Positions 62,066 through 64,000 of a stretch of 64,000 nucleotides of DNA are shown piece by piece. The stretch is from NCBI GenBank assembly GCA_902523185.1, contig CABYYJ010000002.1, positions 59,014-123,013 of the forward strand. Direction: 5' to 3'. Within the stretch, counting starts at the first letter, position 1. The number at the start of each line of letters is the position of its first letter. A program made the translations under genes and the position numbers. This DNA is from an uncultured Pelagibacteraceae bacterium (GTDB lineage: Bacteria > Pseudomonadota > Alphaproteobacteria > Pelagibacterales > Pelagibacteraceae). A model generated the notes under the pieces. That model ran no database searches and was not told the origin of the DNA. It saw nothing but the letters and a program-made list of their open reading frames with translations.

Positions 62066-64000
62066 ATTCTTCTTTTTAATAATATCTTTCTCATTCTTAT
62101 TTTCGGCTTTGAAAGCTGAAATTGTTAATGAAATAATTATAAGCGGTAATAAAAGAGTTTCACAAGAAACTGTAAAAATCTATGGTGAAATTAAAATAAA
62201 TCAGGATTATAAAGAGAGGGATTTAAATTTAATCTTAAACAATCTTTATCAAACTAATTTCTTTGAAGATGTAAAAATTTCATTATCTAATGGAATTTTA
62301 AGAGTAGTTTTAAAAGAATATCCTTCAATTAATCAATTAATTATTATTGGTGAAAAAAGTAAAAAATATAAGGAGCAAATTAAAAAGGTCATCTATACTA
62401 AAGAGAAAGGGTCTTTGATAAAATCACGTCTTGCCAACGACATTGAATTAATTGAAAGTTTATATTCGTCTTTAGGTTATAACGTTGCAAAAGCCGAAGC
62501 TAAATTAAAAAAAATTGATGAAAGTAATTTTGATTTATTAATTGAAATAGATCGTGGAGTACAAACTAAGATTTCAAACATTAGTTTCTTAGGTAACAAT
62601 AACGTGAGAAGCATGAGACTTAGAAATGTAATAGCTAGTGAAGAGGACAAATTTTGGAAAGTTATTTCTAAAAATACAGTTTTAAGTGAAAATCTAATAA
62701 ATTTAGATATTCGATTGCTTACAAATTATTACAAATCGATAGGATTTTATAATGTGAAAGTAAATTCAAATTTAGCTGAATTAAGGGAGAACAGCAAAGT
62801 TAATCTACAATATTCAATTGATGAAGGAAAAAGGTTCTCAATAAATAAAATTTCAACGAATGTTGACCCAGTTTATGATAACAAACTATTCTTTCCACTA
62901 CAAAAAACATATAAAAAATATGTTGGAGAGTATTATTCACCGTTTAAAATTAAAAAAATGTTGGAAGAACTAGATGAGCTGATTGATGATAATAATTTAC
63001 AGTTCGTAGAGCACAACGTCAAAGAGGAAATGGACGGAAATTCAATAAATATTACTTTTAATGTTTATGAAGGTGAAAAAACTGTTGTAGAGAGAATAAA
63101 TATTTTGGGTAATAGAATTACAAATGAAGATGTTATTAGAGGAGAGTTAATTTTAGATGAAGGTGATCCTTTTACTAAATTAAATTTAGATAAATCAATT
63201 GCCGAAATTAAAGCAAGAAATATTTTTAGAAAAGTAAATAGCAATGTCAAGGATGGGTCAGAAAATAACTTAAAGATAATAGATATTGTTGTCGAGGAAC
63301 AGCCAACTGGAGAAGTAAGTGCCGGAGCAGGAGTAGGTACAAGTGGAGGAACTTTCACAATAGGCGTTAAAGAAAACAATTGGCTTGGAGAAGGTAAGAC
63401 AGTTGGATTTGATTTACTGGTTGATGAGGAGTCTTTAGCAGGTACACTTAAATTCATTAATCCTAATTACGATTTCTTAGGAAATTCAATAAATTATTCT
63501 ATTTCTAGTGAAGGAAATGATAAACCAGACCAAGGTTATGAAAACACTGTAGTATCAGCTTCAATAGGTACTTCATTTGAACAGTACCGTGATGTAAGAG
63601 TATCTTTAGGGTTAGGCGCCAGTTATGATGATCTAAGAACAGTTGGTTCAGCAAGTGACTCTTTAAAAAAGCAAAGTGGTGAATATACTGACCTTACAGC
63701 TAGATACGGTATTTCATACGATAAAAGGAATAGAGTATTTAATCCAACCGGAGGCTCAATAACAAAATTTAGTCAAAAGTTACCTTTATATGCAGATAAG
63801 GCAGCTATCTCAAACACTCTAAGTTCAAGTACTTATAAATCATTCAGCGAAAATATAGTTGGCGCAGGTAAATTTTATTTTAGTGCAATTAATGGCCTAG
63901 GATCTGACGATGTAAGGCTTAGTAACAGGAAAAATTTAAGCACAAGAAGACTAAGAGGTTTTGAAAAAAGTAAAGTTGGACCTGTTGATGGAAATGACCA
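62058..64000 (+). CDS. bamA: Outer-membrane protein assembly factor BamA (partial)
   Basis: The frame begins MYRFFFLIISFSFLFSALKAE, a signal peptide likely cut near ALKA, and stays open to the right edge (647 codons visible). POTRA-type repeats follow: SGNKRVSQETVKIYG, VQTKISNISFLGNNNVRSMRL and ERINILGNRITNEDVIRGELILDEGDPFTKLNLDKSI are recognisable repeat starts. The barrel begins near residue 415 (EVSAGAGVGTSGGTFTIGVKENNWLGEG). BamA inserts beta-barrel proteins into the outer membrane. The ATG at 62058 overlaps dxr by 8 bases. The C-terminal part is outside the window. Confidence 0.95.
   Translation, partial: MYRFFFLIISFSFLFSALKAEIVNEIIISGNKRVSQETVKIYGEIKINQDYKERDLNLILNNLYQTNFFEDVKISLSNGILRVVLKEYPSINQLIIIGEKSKKYKEQIKKVIYTKEKGSLIKSRLANDIELIESLYSSLGYNVAKAEAKLKKIDESNFDLLIEIDRGVQTKISNISFLGNNNVRSMRLRNVIASEEDKFWKVISKNTVLSENLINLDIRLLTNYYKSIGFYNVKVNSNLAELRENSKVNLQYSIDEGKRFSINKISTNVDPVYDNKLFFPLQKTYKKYVGEYYSPFKIKKMLEELDELIDDNNLQFVEHNVKEEMDGNSINITFNVYEGEKTVVERINILGNRITNEDVIRGELILDEGDPFTKLNLDKSIAEIKARNIFRKVNSNVKDGSENNLKIIDIVVEEQPTGEVSAGAGVGTSGGTFTIGVKENNWLGEGKTVGFDLLVDEESLAGTLKFINPNYDFLGNSINYSISSEGNDKPDQGYENTVVSASIGTSFEQYRDVRVSLGLGASYDDLRTVGSASDSLKKQSGEYTDLTARYGISYDKRNRVFNPTGGSITKFSQKLPLYADKAAISNTLSSSTYKSFSENIVGAGKFYFSAINGLGSDDVRLSNRKNLSTRRLRGFEKSKVGPVDGND

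Overview
The window is a compact, very A+T-rich chromosomal segment, most likely from a SAR11 (Pelagibacterales, 'Candidatus Pelagibacter'-like) alphaproteobacterium. The evidence is the low G+C, the strongly lysine- and asparagine-rich proteins, gene junctions that mostly overlap or lie within a few bases, an alphaproteobacterial gene order (nuoA-N, birA, coaX, rnj, DUF1467, proS, lolCD, dnaE; tig, clpP, clpX, lon), the short form of ProS, and a structured leader in front of rpsB of the kind reported for Pelagibacter. The assignment is made from protein and gene-order recognition only; no database search was possible.

Layout. 1-1578 (minus): accC (cut by the window edge), accB and aroQ. 1609-2586: thiS-thiG. 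2579-4396 (minus): an RNase E/G. 4543-10166: a PBP1A-type murein synthase, prfB with its programmed frameshift, and an AsmA-like protein. 10159-13221: tyrS, anmK and an alpha/beta hydrolase. 13354-19467: an IscR-type regulator and a complete sufBCDSU-sufT-sufA iron-sulfur assembly operon. 19464-20870 (minus): glnA. 20999-22948: an EamA permease and a WecA/MraY-like phosphoglycosyl transferase. 22980-28840: tRNA-Leu, tig, clpP, clpX and lon. 28848-33146: a small accessory patch with a GT17-like glycosyltransferase, an unusual three-domain sugar-modification protein, a zinc-ribbon membrane protein and a 44-codon remnant of a phosphonate-type binding protein. 33217-33380: tRNA-Val and tRNA-Asp. 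33545-47419: all fourteen complex I genes. 47419-57274: birA, coaX, rnj, a DUF1467 gene, proS, lolC, lolD and dnaE. 57325-62065: rpsB leader, rpsB, tsf, frr, uppS, cdsA and dxr, followed by bamA, which runs off the right edge.

Most of the window is ordinary core metabolism: respiration, cofactor and Fe-S supply, proteolysis, translation and envelope biogenesis. The Suf operon presumably supplies the many clusters of the Nuo complex, and both operons are preceded by a similar GATAATGATT-type box. The items most worth a second look are the SDR-cupin-C-methyltransferase fusion at 29783-32335, the rpsB leader, the truncated binding-protein remnant beside the tRNA pair, an RNase E/G without its zinc-link cysteines, the tRNA-Leu placed six bases before tig, and the loss of pyrH and rseP from their customary positions. 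I found no CRISPR array, insertion sequence, prophage, toxin-antitoxin pair or defence system, and no strong candidate for a wholly new system. The only stretches without an identified gene are short (each under 300 bases).
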